From Chromatiales bacterium (lineage in GTDB: Bacteria > Pseudomonadota > Gammaproteobacteria > Steroidobacterales > GCA-2729495), in assembly GCA_016789885.1 (NCBI GenBank), contig JAEUPZ010000033.1, positions 248,001-312,000 of the forward strand: DNA of 64,000 bases. Reading direction: 5' to 3'. Shown one piece after another: positions 19,475-28,563 of this stretch. The translations under genes were made by a program, and so were the position numbers. Within the stretch, counting starts at the first letter, position 1; every line of letters starts with the position of its first letter. Under the pieces are notes generated by a model. That model did not search any database. It had not been told where the DNA came from and worked only from the letters and a program-made list of their open reading frames with translations.

Positions 19475-20989
19475 ATGATGACCCCGACCAGAACGCCCCG
19501 CCGCTTCACCGTCCCTGACCGGGCCACCAGCCTCATCAATGGCGTGTACGCGACACCGGCTGCGGACGCCTTCGGGCTGCCGGTGGTGTATCCGGCGACG
19601 GAGGAAGTGGTCAGCACGCTCTGCGAGGCCGATGCCGCCGAGGTCGACGCCGCAGTCCGTGCCGCGCGGCGTGCCTTCGACAGCGGGCCATGGCCGCGCC
19701 TCGGCGTCGATGCCCGCAAGGACATCCTCTACCGCATCCGCGACACCCTGCGGTCCCACACCGAAGAGCTGGCCTTCCTCGAGTGCCTGAACGCCGGGCT
19801 GCCCATGGTGCGCGTGCGTGAGCAGATCGGCCGGGCGGCGCGCAACTTCGAGTTCTTCGCCGAAGTGGCCAGCACCCTGAAGGGCGAGACGTACACGGGG
19901 CTCGAGGGCTACCTCACCTTCGTGACGCGCGAGCCGAAGGGCGTCGGCGCACTCATCGCGCCGTGGAACGCCCCGATCGCCCTGGCCTCGATGCGGGTGG
20001 CCACCTGCATCGCCTTCGGCAACACCTGCGTGCTCAAGCCCTCGGAGTACACGCCCCTCTCGGTGCTGCGCATGGTCGAGCTGTTCCACGAGGCGGGGCT
20101 GCCGCCCGGCGTCGTGAACGTCGTCAACGGCCGGGGGAGCGTCACGGGCGTGGCGCTGGTGTCCCATCCCGGCATCGACATGGTCGGGTTCACCGGCGGC
20201 ACCCGGACCGGCGCGGCGATCATGGCGGCAGCAGGCCGGAACCTGAAGCCGTGCATCCTCGAGCTGGGGGGCAAGAGCGCCAACATCATCCACCCGTCGG
20301 CCGACCTCGACCGGGCCCTCGACGGTGCGCTGGCCGGTATCTACTCGAATAACGGCCAGCAGTGCCTCGCCGGCTCCCGCATCCTCGTGCACCGGTCGGT
20401 TGCAGACGGCTTCATCGCGCGCTTCGTCGAGCGAGCCCGGCGCATCCGCATCGGTGATCCCATGGACCCGGCGACGGAGCTGGGCCCCCTGGCCTTCGCC
20501 GGCCACCTCGAGCGGGTGCTGGGCTACGTCGACGTGGCCCGGCAGGAAGGTGCCACGCTGCTGACCGGCGGCCGCAGGGCGCCGGGCTTCGACCGGGGCT
20601 TCTACCTCGAGCCCACCGCCGTGCTGGCACGGGACAACGCGAGCCGCGTCTGCCAGGAGGAGATCTTCGGGCCCTTTGCGACCTTCCTCGTCTACGACTC
20701 GCTCGACGAAGCCATCGCCATGGCCAACGACTCGCCCTTCGGCCTCGTGGCCTACGTGTGGGTCGGCGATGTCGACGTCGTGATGCGCGCGAGCCGCGAG
20801 TTGCGTGCCGGCACCGTGTGGGTGAACACCACCATGGTGCGCGAGCTGCGGGCCCCCTTCGGCGGATACAAGCAGTCGGGGGTCGGCCGCGACGGCGCCA
20901 CGTCGAGCGTCGAGTTCTTCACCGAGCTGAAGACGACCACCATCCCGGTCGGCCCCGTGCCGCTGCCGCGCCTCGGCGCCGGGTCATGA
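19475..20989 (+). CDS. NAD(P)-dependent aldehyde dehydrogenase
   Basis: A 504-residue ALDH superfamily enzyme. The catalytic elements are all present: the general-base Glu in LELGGKSANII, the nucleophile Cys in NNGQQCLAGSR, the cofactor loop GFTGGTRTGAAI, and EEIFGPFATF and PFGGYKQSGVGRDG near the C-terminus. The overall pattern is closest to the semialdehyde dehydrogenases of aromatic meta-cleavage and to betaine-aldehyde-type enzymes; I cannot fix the substrate. It probably forms an operon with the preceding monooxygenase and its end overlaps the convergent GPH transporter by six bases. Confidence 0.93.
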   Translation: MMTPTRTPRRFTVPDRATSLINGVYATPAADAFGLPVVYPATEEVVSTLCEADAAEVDAAVRAARRAFDSGPWPRLGVDARKDILYRIRDTLRSHTEELAFLECLNAGLPMVRVREQIGRAARNFEFFAEVASTLKGETYTGLEGYLTFVTREPKGVGALIAPWNAPIALASMRVATCIAFGNTCVLKPSEYTPLSVLRMVELFHEAGLPPGVVNVVNGRGSVTGVALVSHPGIDMVGFTGGTRTGAAIMAAAGRNLKPCILELGGKSANIIHPSADLDRALDGALAGIYSNNGQQCLAGSRILVHRSVADGFIARFVERARRIRIGDPMDPATELGPLAFAGHLERVLGYVDVARQEGATLLTGGRRAPGFDRGFYLEPTAVLARDNASRVCQEEIFGPFATFLVYDSLDEAIAMANDSPFGLVAYVWVGDVDVVMRASRELRAGTVWVNTTMVRELRAPFGGYKQSGVGRDGATSSVEFFTELKTTTIPVGPVPLPRLGAGS

Positions 20990-22372
20990 GGCCGGCTGCG
21001 CGGCGGCTTTGAGCTGTCGCGGATCCAGTCGATACCGGTTCAGGATGAAGATGCTGCCTGCGTGCAGCAGCGCCGGGGCGACGATGTAGGCCAGGGATAT
21101 CCCCCGCAGCACTCCGGGCGTCTGCTCGACGATGCTGCCGTCCCGGGACTCGACGAAGCCGATCAGCGACAGGAAGAACAGGAACAGCGTCGAGCCCAGC
21201 GCGTTGCCGATCTTGTCCACGGCCGAATAAACCGCTGACAGGGTGCCCTCGCGGCTGATGCCGGACCGCAGCCGGTCGTAGTTCACCGTGTCCGTCAGCA
21301 CCGAAAAGGACATCAGGATGAAGCCGCCGTTGAAGAGGCCGATGCCCGCGGCGATCAGCCAGACCAGCCACAGCGAGTCCTTGTCGGCGAGGAAGTAGCC
21401 CTGGATCGTGATGGCGTACAGGATCAGGCACCACTTGTAGACCGCCATCTTGCCGAACCGGGCCGAGGCCCAGACGAGCACGGGCATCGACGCGATGGAG
21501 GCCACCGAGATGACGATGATCCAGACGGGGATCACGTCGAAGGCGCCCAGGCCGAGTCCGAAGGCGTAGGCGAAGAAGAAAAACCCGCCCGCGTAGCCGA
21601 TGCCGGCGCTGATGTACTGCACGATGTTGGCGGTGATCAGCACGACGAAGGGCTTGTTCTGCCAGGCGACCCGCAGCTGCTCCCGCAGCGGCAGCGTTCC
21701 TTCGGTGGCGGCGCGAGCCGGCGCGCGGGCCGTGCCGAGGAACACCCAGAGGGCGGAGGCTGCGATCACGGCGCCGAGCACGAGGCCCATGACCTCGTAG
21801 CCGTCGCGCGGCGTGCCGCCGCCGCCGGCCACCCAGGCGACGATCTTCGGCGCCAGCGCGCCGCCGACGACCAGTCCGATGGCAAGGCACGCGTTACGGA
21901 AGGAGAGGAGCTTCGTCCGCTCGTCCGGGTCGTCGGACATCTCCGACGCCATGGTCAGGTACGGCACCGAGTAGAGCGAATACCCGGTGTTGAGCACCAG
22001 GTAAATGACGGTCATGTAGGCGAAGAGCGTGAACTGGCGGTCAGTGGCCGGGCCCACGAAGAGCAGCACGAAGGACAGCGCGGCGATCAGCCCGCCGGCC
22101 AGGATGAACGGCCGCCGCCGTCCCCAGCGGCTCTGGCTGCGGTCCGAGAGGATGCCGGCGACCGGGTCGGCGAGCACGACCCAGAACTTGGCGATGATGA
22201 TGACGATGCCGGCCAGCGCCGCCTCCATGCCCAGCACCGTGGTCATGTAGATGGGCAGGATCAGCGCCGGCGTGTCGCGCAGGATCTGGCCGCCCACCTG
22301 GCCGGCGCCGTAGCCCACATACGTGGAGACGGGAAGCCGGCTGCTGCTTCTGCCCGACGAATCAACGGCCAT
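20984..22372 (-). CDS. GPH-family (MFS_2) cation symporter
   Basis: A 462-residue, twelve-helix transporter. DPVAGILSDRSQSRWGRRRPFIL is the hallmark loop of the glycoside-pentoside-hexuronide:cation symporter family, and GTPRDGYEVMG and VNYDRLRSGISREG follow the usual pattern. Substrates include glycosides and, in proteobacterial relatives, glycosidic or organic acid compounds. The 3' end overlaps the convergent aldehyde dehydrogenase by six bases, and the start is divergent from the large surface-protein gene. Confidence 0.9.
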   Translation of the reverse strand: MAVDSSGRSSSRLPVSTYVGYGAGQVGGQILRDTPALILPIYMTTVLGMEAALAGIVIIIAKFWVVLADPVAGILSDRSQSRWGRRRPFILAGGLIAALSFVLLFVGPATDRQFTLFAYMTVIYLVLNTGYSLYSVPYLTMASEMSDDPDERTKLLSFRNACLAIGLVVGGALAPKIVAWVAGGGGTPRDGYEVMGLVLGAVIAASALWVFLGTARAPARAATEGTLPLREQLRVAWQNKPFVVLITANIVQYISAGIGYAGGFFFFAYAFGLGLGAFDVIPVWIIVISVASIASMPVLVWASARFGKMAVYKWCLILYAITIQGYFLADKDSLWLVWLIAAGIGLFNGGFILMSFSVLTDTVNYDRLRSGISREGTLSAVYSAVDKIGNALGSTLFLFFLSLIGFVESRDGSIVEQTPGVLRGISLAYIVAPALLHAGSIFILNRYRLDPRQLKAAAQPAS

Positions 22373-22543
22373 GCGCTGGTGCCCTGCCTGGCGGAGCCCG
22401 TGCCCCGCGGCGGCCGATCATGCCACACGGCCCGGGCGCCATTTAACAGAACGCACCCGGCCCCGCTGCCGGGCGGCGGTGGCGGGTGGATCCGTCCACT
22501 GGTAGGGTTGAGCGCAGTCCACATAAGTAAAGAGCCAAGAACA

Positions 22544-24496
22544 ATGGACGCGTCCGCCCCCAGCCGTGTTGCGCCACAGGTTCGTGCCGTGTCGCCGCGC
22601 TACCCGCTGGCAGCCGCGCTGCCAGCCATCGCGTGGCTTGCGGCAGCCCCCGCACCGGCGGTGGCGCAGACGCCCGTCGCCGAGGGCAACATCGTCTTCG
22701 TACGGGGTGCCGACGGTCTGGGCGAATTGCAGATGCTGGGCGGCACGCTGGCCATCAGGGACGCGGCGCTGGGCCCGGTGACTGCGACTGACGCGTTCCT
22801 CGCCAACGGCTTGATCAACGCGGCTGGTGCCGATGCCAAGCTCGAGCTGTACGGTGCCACCAGTGTCCCGGGCGCCACGTTCGGCGGCACGTTCCCCGCC
22901 AACGGCATGTACATCTCCGCCAGCGGTGCGGAGAGCAGTACCCCCCTCGATGTCATCAACAAGGGCCAGCTCTACCAGACCGGCAACGGCAAGCTGACCC
23001 TAGGTGGTGCCGCGCGGTTCATCAACGACGTCTCTTCGACCTACTACATCCAGAACGATCTGGGCGTCGACCGGACTTCCGATCTCGCCGCCGCGTCCTT
23101 CGTCAACCGGGGCGGGGCGGTGATCAAGGTGGAGGGCACCGGTACCGCCCTGTTCCGGGTGCCGGTCCTCCAGGAGCAGTTCGGCAAGTTCGAGACCTGG
23201 CAGGGAACCATCCAGCTGGGCCTTGGCGGCTCTTTCGCGGACCCCACTTTCTATGCCGATGCCCTGGGCGGCAACCAGAGCCCGTACGGCATCATTTTCA
23301 ACGGCTCCAGTGTCTTCACCGGCTTCGCCACGACCGAGACGGGCAGCCTGCTGTTGAAGGACAGAAGCCGGATCACCCTGGCGCCCGGTGGTCCCTTCGG
23401 CCTGGCGGAATGGTCGCAGCGCGCCAATTTCATGGTCGACGGTTTCCAGAGCCTGCTCGACATCCGGGCTGGCGCGGTCTTGTACAACACCGGTTCCCTG
23501 GTGACGGATTTCGGCGGCGCCGTGATTGGTGGCGCCACCGGGCCGGTTTCCCCCGGATTGCCCACCCGCGGCCTGCTGCGCAACGACGGCAGCTTCGGCG
23601 GCGTGATACTCGGTGAGCGCCTCGACCCGTCCTTTCCCCCCGACTTCGCGGACTTCCGGCTGATTGATGTGCGCAACGAGCGTGGGGCGACATTTGTTTT
23701 CCGCCCCGTCTCCGCGGCAGATTTCGATCCAGCCCGCTTCTCCGAAACCAACCTCGTGGGCAGCTTCGAGAACTACGGAAGCGTCGGCATCGCTCCGGTC
23801 ATCGACGTATTCGGGGTCACCCCGACCGTGGTCCAGGCTGGCGTGTTCACCCAGGAGCAGAGGGGCGCGCCGATTTTTGGCAGGACGGCCGGACTGTTCA
23901 TAGAGCAGGACGCGGAACTCCGGGCGGGCATTTTTCGCCAGACCGGTGGCGATACCGTGGTCAATGGCCTGCTGACCGGTGGGCTCGTGCAGTTCCTGGG
24001 CGGGACCCTGTCCGGCTCCGGAACGATCACCTACGACCTGGCCTTCACCTCCGCCATCGAAACCGGTGACGTGCGGATACGTCCGGGAAACTCACCCGGC
24101 ATCCTGACGATTGACGGCAACCTGCAGGCGCTCGGCACGACCTTCGACATCGAGATCGCCGGCCGCGACGCCGGCACGCTCTTCGACCAGCTCATCGTCA
24201 CCGGCCAGGCGAACATCCAGGGCGGCATCCTCAACCTGTACTTCATCGACGGCTTCGTGCCCGGCGAGGGCGACCTGTTCGACTGGCTCGTGGCGTACGG
24301 TGGCCTGTTCGGCAGCGAAACGCTGACGGTGAAGGTCTTCAGCGACCTGGCCCTCATCGACGGTTCCCTCGACGAGTTCGGCAGGTTCATCGTCGCGTCC
24401 GTGGTGCCCGTGCCCCTGCCGCCGGCGGCCTGGGCGCTGGGCTCCGCGGTGTTCGCGCTCGGAGGCCTGGCCCGGCGGCGGTCCACCGCCGCCTAG
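22544..24496 (+). CDS. Large beta-rich surface protein with VPLPxAxW-type exosortase sorting tail
   Basis: A 650-residue exported protein. A signal peptide occupies residues ~20-44 (cleavage near AVAQ-TPVA). The body is a long Gly/Asn/Thr-rich region of short beta repeats resembling parallel beta-helix adhesins, closing with GNSPGILTIDGNLQALG and a Phe/Asp-rich domain shared with the paralogue at 25200-27098. The C-terminus is VPLPPAAWALGSAVFALGG followed by RRR: a Pro-containing sorting motif, a hydrophobic helix and a basic tail, the architecture of PEP-CTERM-like proteins processed by exosortases. No membrane anchor other than this tail is present. I saw no sigma-54 promoter upstream. The start ATG 22544 has only a weak AGAG-like ribosome site. 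Confidence 0.85.
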   Translation: MDASAPSRVAPQVRAVSPRYPLAAALPAIAWLAAAPAPAVAQTPVAEGNIVFVRGADGLGELQMLGGTLAIRDAALGPVTATDAFLANGLINAAGADAKLELYGATSVPGATFGGTFPANGMYISASGAESSTPLDVINKGQLYQTGNGKLTLGGAARFINDVSSTYYIQNDLGVDRTSDLAAASFVNRGGAVIKVEGTGTALFRVPVLQEQFGKFETWQGTIQLGLGGSFADPTFYADALGGNQSPYGIIFNGSSVFTGFATTETGSLLLKDRSRITLAPGGPFGLAEWSQRANFMVDGFQSLLDIRAGAVLYNTGSLVTDFGGAVIGGATGPVSPGLPTRGLLRNDGSFGGVILGERLDPSFPPDFADFRLIDVRNERGATFVFRPVSAADFDPARFSETNLVGSFENYGSVGIAPVIDVFGVTPTVVQAGVFTQEQRGAPIFGRTAGLFIEQDAELRAGIFRQTGGDTVVNGLLTGGLVQFLGGTLSGSGTITYDLAFTSAIETGDVRIRPGNSPGILTIDGNLQALGTTFDIEIAGRDAGTLFDQLIVTGQANIQGGILNLYFIDGFVPGEGDLFDWLVAYGGLFGSETLTVKVFSDLALIDGSLDEFGRFIVASVVPVPLPPAAWALGSAVFALGGLARRRSTAA

Positions 24497-24584
24497 GGTC
24501 GCCGGCGACCGCGCTACCTGCGCCGGTCCGGTACGGTCACCGGCGGCGCCTTTCGTGGCCGCCGCAGCGTTCGCCCGCTGACGG

Positions 24585-25001
24585 TCAGAGGTGCTCCCAG
24601 AGCTCCTGCTCGTATTCGAGGCGGTCGATGTCCTCGCCGTGGAAGTGGCTGCGGGACACGATCCCCACGGGCTGCCCGTCGCGCACCACGGGTACGTGGC
24701 GGAAGCCGCGCTCCGACATGAGCCGCAGGGCGTCGATGGTCCGGTTGTCCGCGGGGAGGGTCGCCGGATCCGGCGTCATGACGGCAGCGAGCGTCGTCGT
24801 CGCCGGATCGCGGCCTTCGGCGAGCACCCGCACCACGGCGTCCCGGCCCGTGAAGATCCCGGCCAGCCGGCCGTCAGCGCCGGTGACGAGCACCGAGCCG
24901 ACGCGCCGGTCGCGCATCGCCCGGGCCGCTGCGAGGACGGTGGCCGACGTGGGCAGCAACAGTGGCTGCTGCCCCGTGACCAGGCTGGACAGCTTGCGCA
25001 T
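24585..25001 (-). CDS. Two-CBS-domain protein
   Basis: A 138-residue cytoplasmic protein consisting of a tandem CBS pair (Bateman module): first CBS about 10-65 (ATVLAAARAMRDRRVGSVLV, GIFTGRDAV), second about 72-130 (MTPDPATLPADNRTIDALRLM, HVPVV-GIVSRSHF). It probably senses an adenine nucleotide. The start at ATG 25001 has GGAGA upstream. It sits between two convergent PEP-CTERM-like genes, but nothing links it to them functionally. Confidence 0.9.
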   Translation of the reverse strand: MRKLSSLVTGQQPLLLPTSATVLAAARAMRDRRVGSVLVTGADGRLAGIFTGRDAVVRVLAEGRDPATTTLAAVMTPDPATLPADNRTIDALRLMSERGFRHVPVVRDGQPVGIVSRSHFHGEDIDRLEYEQELWEHL

Positions 25002-25199
25002 GGGAATCTCCTGGGGTCCTGGACCGGCAGACAGCATAGGCAGGCGCGGGGCGCCGGCCGATCCGTGATTCCCCTGAGGTGCGCTCGCGCCCCGCGGGAC
25101 CGGGGCTGACCGGATGCGGCTTCCGGCCGCCCGCGCTGCCTCTTCGGTCCGGCTCCGGCCCGCTGCAACCCTCGGGGCAGGCATTGCCCGCGGCGCGGG

Positions 25200-27098
25200 T
25201 CAGTGCCGGTGTGGTGCGGCTCCGGCAGCACGGCGACGACGGCGCCCGGCGGCGCCGAGCGCGAGCACCGCGGAGCCCAGCGCCCAGGCCGCCGGCGGCA
25301 GCGGTACCGGCGTGACGGAATCGACGTAGAGCGACCCGTCGCCCAGCAGGAAACCACCGATGGTGCCGGCGTCGCTGAAGAAGCTGACCGTCAGCGTGTC
25401 GAGCCCTGAGGCGAAGCCCGACACGGCGAGCCACGCGAAGGTGTCGCCCGGCGTCGGCAGGAAGCCGTCGAGGAAGCGGAAGTTCACGGTGGCGCCGTCG
25501 AGGTTGGCGTCGCCGTTGACGACCAGCTGGTCGAACAGCGTGCCCGGATCGAGCCCGGCCACCTCGATGTCGAAGATGGCGCCCGCCGCGTCGAGATTGC
25601 CGTTGATGGTGAGGATGCCCGGTGAGTTGCCGGGCTGCACGGTCAGATCGGCACCGAACGTGACCGCGCTGGTGAGTCCGCCGGTGTACTCGATGGTGCC
25701 GCTGCCCCCCACGGTGCCAGCGAGGAATTCGACGACGCCGGCACGCAGCAGTCCGTTGACCACAGTGGTGCCGCCCTCCTGCCGGAAGCTGCCCTCCTGG
25801 CCCGCAATGATGGTGAGGTCGAGAGCGGCGGACGAGCCGATCGTCGTTCTCGTGAACTTGGCGCCATCCCGCTGCAGGTAGGTGCCCTGCCCCGACAGGC
25901 TGCCGAAGCCCGAGAGTGTCACGGAGCCGGTGTTGTCGAACGTTCCTGCCAGCTGCATGGATCCCTGGTTGGCCAGACCGCCGCCTGCCTCCACGGTCAG
26001 GGTGTCGAAGGCGTACAGGTTGCCGCTGTTGAGCAGCTGGCCGCCGGACTGGATGGTCAGGGGCGCGTTCTGGAAGAACGCATTGCTGGAGGTGCCGAGG
26101 ACGGCCCCGCCACCGACGTACAGGGAGGTCGGGCTCGTTGCGCCCAGGCCCCCCAGCTGGACCGTGCCCGAGCCGGTGATGTTGACCGTGCCGCCGCCGA
26201 TCTGGTGGCTGCCCCAGAGTTCGAGCACCCCGGGACCCGACGCTTCGAGCTGGGCGGAGCTGCCCGCGGGCACGAGCGGCACACCCTCGTGATACCCGCC
26301 ACTGGCCAGCGTCAGGGTGCCGCTCGAGACGGCGATGCGCCCCGCGTTGTCGACGAACGGAAAGATCCGGGTCGGCAGTCCGAGGGAGAGCGGGTCGCTG
26401 GCCTGGAGGGTGCCGGTCGACCGGTTGTAGACCTGGACCAGGCCGCCCTGCGACGGGAAGCTGCCGATCTGTGAAGGTCCCTGGATGTCCACCACGCCCG
26501 CATTGTCGAACGTCGATTCGAAGTACAGGTCCAGGGCGCCCGTCTGGTCGAAGTCCGTCTGGTTGTTGCGGATGGTCATCAACCCGGTCTCGGGGTTGAC
26601 CAGGCTGCTCGTGCCTGTGCCGCGCAACTCCAGGGATCCGTCGACGAAGGTGATGTCGCCCAGGGTGAAGGTGCCCGGCCCGGAGAAGACGCTCGCCCCG
26701 AGCGCGCCATTGGACTGGATCGTCGTCACGCCCGGACGCACGCCAAAGCCGGGGCCAACGCCGCGATTCGTCAGCGTGCCGCCACGCATGGTCAGGCTGG
26801 CGGCATCGAGGCTGGCGACGTTGAGTGACGCTCCGGGGCCAATGGTCAGTGCCCGCCCGGTGGCGTCGACCGAGCGCGCCTGGCCCTGGATCGCCGCTCC
26901 CCCCGGGGTGCCGATGGTGAGTGACACGCAATTCCCGCCGCAGGTCGACGTGGCATCGACGTTCTCCTGGCTGGTCGGTAGCTGCCCGCCGTCCCAGGCC
27001 GAGGGGTCGCCCCAGTACGGCCCTTCGAGCGTGAAGGTCTGGGCCAGGGCCACCTGCGGCAGGAGGGTGGCGCCGAGCGCTGCTGCGAGGATGCGCAT
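25200..27098 (-). CDS. Large beta-rich surface protein with VPLPxAxW-type exosortase sorting tail (paralogue)
   Basis: A 632-residue exported protein with signal peptide MRILAAALGATLLPQVALAQ. The mature part starts with a WGDPSAWDGGQLPT segment (autotransporter-like beta-helix entry), contains a disulfide-type Cys pair (TCGGNC), then repeated Gly/Ser/Asn beta strands. The last ~130 residues before the tail (GNSPGILTINGNLDAAG ... DTFAWLAVSG) are clearly related to those of the 22544-24496 gene, as is the ending VTPVPLPPAAWALGSA with a GRRRRR tail. Both are predicted exosortase substrates. The start ATG 27098 is chosen because the signal peptide begins there; 25200 is the TGA. Confidence 0.85.
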   Translation of the reverse strand: MRILAAALGATLLPQVALAQTFTLEGPYWGDPSAWDGGQLPTSQENVDATSTCGGNCVSLTIGTPGGAAIQGQARSVDATGRALTIGPGASLNVASLDAASLTMRGGTLTNRGVGPGFGVRPGVTTIQSNGALGASVFSGPGTFTLGDITFVDGSLELRGTGTSSLVNPETGLMTIRNNQTDFDQTGALDLYFESTFDNAGVVDIQGPSQIGSFPSQGGLVQVYNRSTGTLQASDPLSLGLPTRIFPFVDNAGRIAVSSGTLTLASGGYHEGVPLVPAGSSAQLEASGPGVLELWGSHQIGGGTVNITGSGTVQLGGLGATSPTSLYVGGGAVLGTSSNAFFQNAPLTIQSGGQLLNSGNLYAFDTLTVEAGGGLANQGSMQLAGTFDNTGSVTLSGFGSLSGQGTYLQRDGAKFTRTTIGSSAALDLTIIAGQEGSFRQEGGTTVVNGLLRAGVVEFLAGTVGGSGTIEYTGGLTSAVTFGADLTVQPGNSPGILTINGNLDAAGAIFDIEVAGLDPGTLFDQLVVNGDANLDGATVNFRFLDGFLPTPGDTFAWLAVSGFASGLDTLTVSFFSDAGTIGGFLLGDGSLYVDSVTPVPLPPAAWALGSAVLALGAAGRRRRRAAGAAPHRH

Positions 27099-27286
27099 GG
27101 GATATCTCTCCGCGGTGACGGCGCACGGCACCGGCTGTCGGGTCACACGTGCCTGATGAAGGGGGAAAATCGGATTCGTTCTCCGGCGTGGACTTCTCGG
27201 GACCACTGCCTGTGCTGCAAGCTAGCACCGGGCTGGCCGCGGAGCCATAGGGATTCCCCGCGGCGCTCTGCCCCCCCGGCTACGTT

Positions 27287-28369
27287 ATGTCCACCGACCC
27301 GTCACCGCCGTCCGACGCGGCCAAGGCTTCACCCATGCAGACCTTCGTCCGATGCCTGTACCTCCTTGCGATCCTGTCGGGCGGCCAGCTGGCCCATGCC
27401 GCCGACACGCCCCAGCCTTGGGGAAGCCTACGCTTGCTCGAACGCGAGATCCCGCCGGGCGAGAAGCGCAAGTTCAGCTACCAGGCGACGCGGACCTTCG
27501 AGGGTTCGTTCCTCGATACGGCGGTCTTCGTCGCCCGCGGCCGGCGGGCCGGGCCGACGCTGTGCCTCGTCGCGATGATCCATGGTGACGAGCGCAACGG
27601 CTTCGAGGTGGCGCGCGAGGTCTTTTCCGGCACCGATGCCGGCAGCCTGGCGGGCACGCTGATCGCATTGCCGGCGGCTAACGTCCACGGCTTCCGCACC
27701 GGTAGCCGCTACATGCCCGACCGCCGCGACCTGAACCGGTCATTCCCCGGCTCGCCGACCGGCAGCAACAGCGCCGTGATTGCGTCGATCATCTTCGGCA
27801 CGCTGCGCGAGCAGTGCACGGCGGTCATCGACCTGCACACCGGCTCCTTCGACCGCGGGAACCTGCCGCAGGTCCGTGTGGACCTGGCGAACGAGCGGGC
27901 CCTCGACCTGGCCCGCACCTTCGGCGCGCCGGTCATCATCGGCGGGGCAGGGCCGAAGGGCAGCATGCGCCGCGAGCTCATGGAGGCCGGCATCCCGACG
28001 ATCATCTACGAGGCCGGGCTGCCGCTGCGCTTCGAGCCCGACGAGATCGCCGCCGGCGTGCGCGGCGTGCGCAACGTGATGGTGGGGCTCGGCATGACCA
28101 GCGGCCGTGCGACGCCGCCGACGCCGGCGACCCGCGTCTTCAGCCGCTCGAGCTGGGCGAGGGTGCCGCTGGGACAGGGTGGCGTCTATTACCCGGCACG
28201 CCAGGCCGGTGAGGACGTACGCAAGGGCGACATCGTCGCGCGCATCTACGACCCGTTCACCGACGAGCGCTACGACGTGCCGTCACCCCTCGACGGCTAC
28301 ATCGTGGGCCTCGCGGTGCCGCAGGTGGTGTTCTCGGGCTACGCCCTCGTGCACATCGCCCGGCGCTGA
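27287..28369 (+). CDS. Exported succinylglutamate desuccinylase / aspartoacylase-like protein
   Basis: A 360-residue AstE/AspA family metallo-hydrolase, related to M14 carboxypeptidases. The zinc motif MIHGDERNGFEV (His and Glu) is followed by DRRDLNRSFPG (substrate Arg) and VIDLHTGSFDRGN (third zinc His). An N-terminal hydrophobic segment ending AHAADT indicates export, which is unusual for amino-acid deacylases and suggests a periplasmic amide-bond hydrolase, possibly on peptides or acyl-amino acids. The C-terminal part (VRKGDIVARIYDPF, DGYIVGLAVPQVVFSG) is a biotinyl/lipoyl-like beta barrel typical of the family. Start may be GTG/ATG 27287 or ATG 27335; neither has a clear ribosome site. 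Confidence 0.86.
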   Translation: MSTDPSPPSDAAKASPMQTFVRCLYLLAILSGGQLAHAADTPQPWGSLRLLEREIPPGEKRKFSYQATRTFEGSFLDTAVFVARGRRAGPTLCLVAMIHGDERNGFEVAREVFSGTDAGSLAGTLIALPAANVHGFRTGSRYMPDRRDLNRSFPGSPTGSNSAVIASIIFGTLREQCTAVIDLHTGSFDRGNLPQVRVDLANERALDLARTFGAPVIIGGAGPKGSMRRELMEAGIPTIIYEAGLPLRFEPDEIAAGVRGVRNVMVGLGMTSGRATPPTPATRVFSRSSWARVPLGQGGVYYPARQAGEDVRKGDIVARIYDPFTDERYDVPSPLDGYIVGLAVPQVVFSGYALVHIARR

Positions 28370-28563
28370 AGCAGGGCCCGCGCGGCCGGCCCTTGTGCTG
28401 CCCGGGCCGGAGGGCGGCGCAGCCGCGGCGTGAGTGCGACCCGGAGAGCGCGACCCCGGGGCTGGCAAGGGGCAGTCGCCTGCGACGAAATGGCCGCTCT
28501 CCGCCGGGCCGTGGGCCGCCCCGGCCATGCGATGATCCGCCGCGGGCTCCGCAGGAACCAGCC

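Noticed and set aside
27217-27230. Sigma-54-like sequence (minus strand CGGTGC then TTGC) upstream of the 25200-27098 gene
   Set aside because: Spacing is one base short of the fixed -24/-12 distance and the -24 half lacks TGG, so I do not call it.
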